From: Xanthobacteraceae bacterium
Lineage (GTDB): Bacteria; Pseudomonadota; Alphaproteobacteria; Rhizobiales; Xanthobacteraceae
Assembly: GCA_030043335.1 (NCBI GenBank)
Contig: JASHXX010000202.1
Location: 1-5,435 of the forward strand
Direction of reading: 5' to 3'
Length of the DNA stretch: 5,435 bases
The notes under the pieces were generated by a model, which did no database searches, was not told the DNA's origin, and saw nothing but the letters and a program-made list of their open reading frames with translations. Numbering within the stretch: the first letter of the stretch is position 1; every line of letters begins with the position of its first letter. This document shows positions 5,206-5,435 of this stretch, one piece after another. The position numbers were made by a program, and so were the translations under genes.

Positions 5206-5435
5206 TCACATGCCCTTTATGTTCATTGCAACCGACGCCAACGGCCTCGCCTCGCGCTTGACGACCATGTCCTTGGTGATCTCCTTGTATTTCTTGAAAT
5301 GGTCGGTCGCCGTGTGCGCCTGCGCGGCCGCGGCGTTGTCGTACACTTCGAAAATGAACACGTGGTTGGGATCATTTTCCGAGACCGCAATATCGAACTC
5401 GCGGCAGCCCGGCTCCTTCACTGAAGCCGCGCCGT
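5206..5435 (-). CDS. ABM-domain (quinol monooxygenase-like) protein, partial
   Basis: The last 75 residues and the TGA stop are visible; the reading frame is open to the right edge, so the N-terminus (about 25 residues for this family) lies outside. The visible part shows the antibiotic-biosynthesis-monooxygenase (ABM) dimeric ferredoxin-like fold signature: VKEPGCREFDIAVSENDPN, then VFIFEVYDNAAAAQAH and TDHFKKYKEITKDMV. E-P-G-C, F-x-x-E-V-Y and H-x-x-T/S-x-H-F are typical of this family, which includes YgiN-like quinol monooxygenases and also signal-degrading or heme-modifying relatives. The GTG at 5421 is an internal codon rather than the start, because the family's first beta strand and helix should precede it. 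It converges on the lactonase-like gene with an 18-base gap. Confidence 0.85.
   Translation of the reverse strand, partial: GAASVKEPGCREFDIAVSENDPNHVFIFEVYDNAAAAQAHTATDHFKKYKEITKDMVVKREARPLASVAMNIKGM

Overview
This 5.4-kb window is GC-rich DNA from an alphaproteobacterium, most likely of the order Hyphomicrobiales (Bradyrhizobium / Rhodopseudomonas / Xanthobacteraceae-like). The assignment rests on the dnaX-ybaB-recR order, the RecR sequence style, strong G/C third-position bias and the accessory families present. No comparison could be run, so the genus is not fixed.

Left part (1-1042): the 3' end of dnaX (DNA polymerase III tau/gamma), then ybaB/ebfC (nucleoid-associated protein) and recR (RecFOR recombination mediator). 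They are tightly packed on the plus strand and form a classic replication/repair operon.

Intergenic part (1043-1334): this is the most interesting stretch. It holds a near-consensus sigma-54 (RpoN) promoter at 1156-1172. About 11 bases further on lies a compact unit of about 82 nt with two hairpins, the second followed by six Ts like an intrinsic terminator. The simplest reading is a short RpoN-dependent non-coding RNA, previously unannotated as far as this sequence can tell. The same hairpin would also stop read-through from recR.

Middle part (1335-3779): a class I SAM-dependent methyltransferase is followed 19 bases later by a LACTB2-like metallo-beta-lactamase-fold hydrolase with a C-terminal winged-helix region. 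Converging on it, and overlapping by 37 bases, is a minus-strand gene for a three-helix membrane protein with a DUF1499 domain.

Right part (3780-5435): a short divergent control region carries a 7-bp inverted repeat. It is followed by a small DUF4260 membrane protein and, 28 bases later, an N-acyl-homoserine-lactonase-like metallo-hydrolase with a complete metal site and a Tyr in the AiiA-type position. A partial ABM-family (quinol monooxygenase-like) gene converges from the right edge.

Both convergent junctions show the same economy. The intrinsic terminator of one gene sits in the 3' end of the opposing gene or across its stop, and so writes that protein's Ala/Lys-rich C-terminal tail. No mobile element, CRISPR array, tRNA or rRNA was seen. 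The protein-coding genes belong to known families; the RpoN-driven small transcript is the best candidate for something undescribed.
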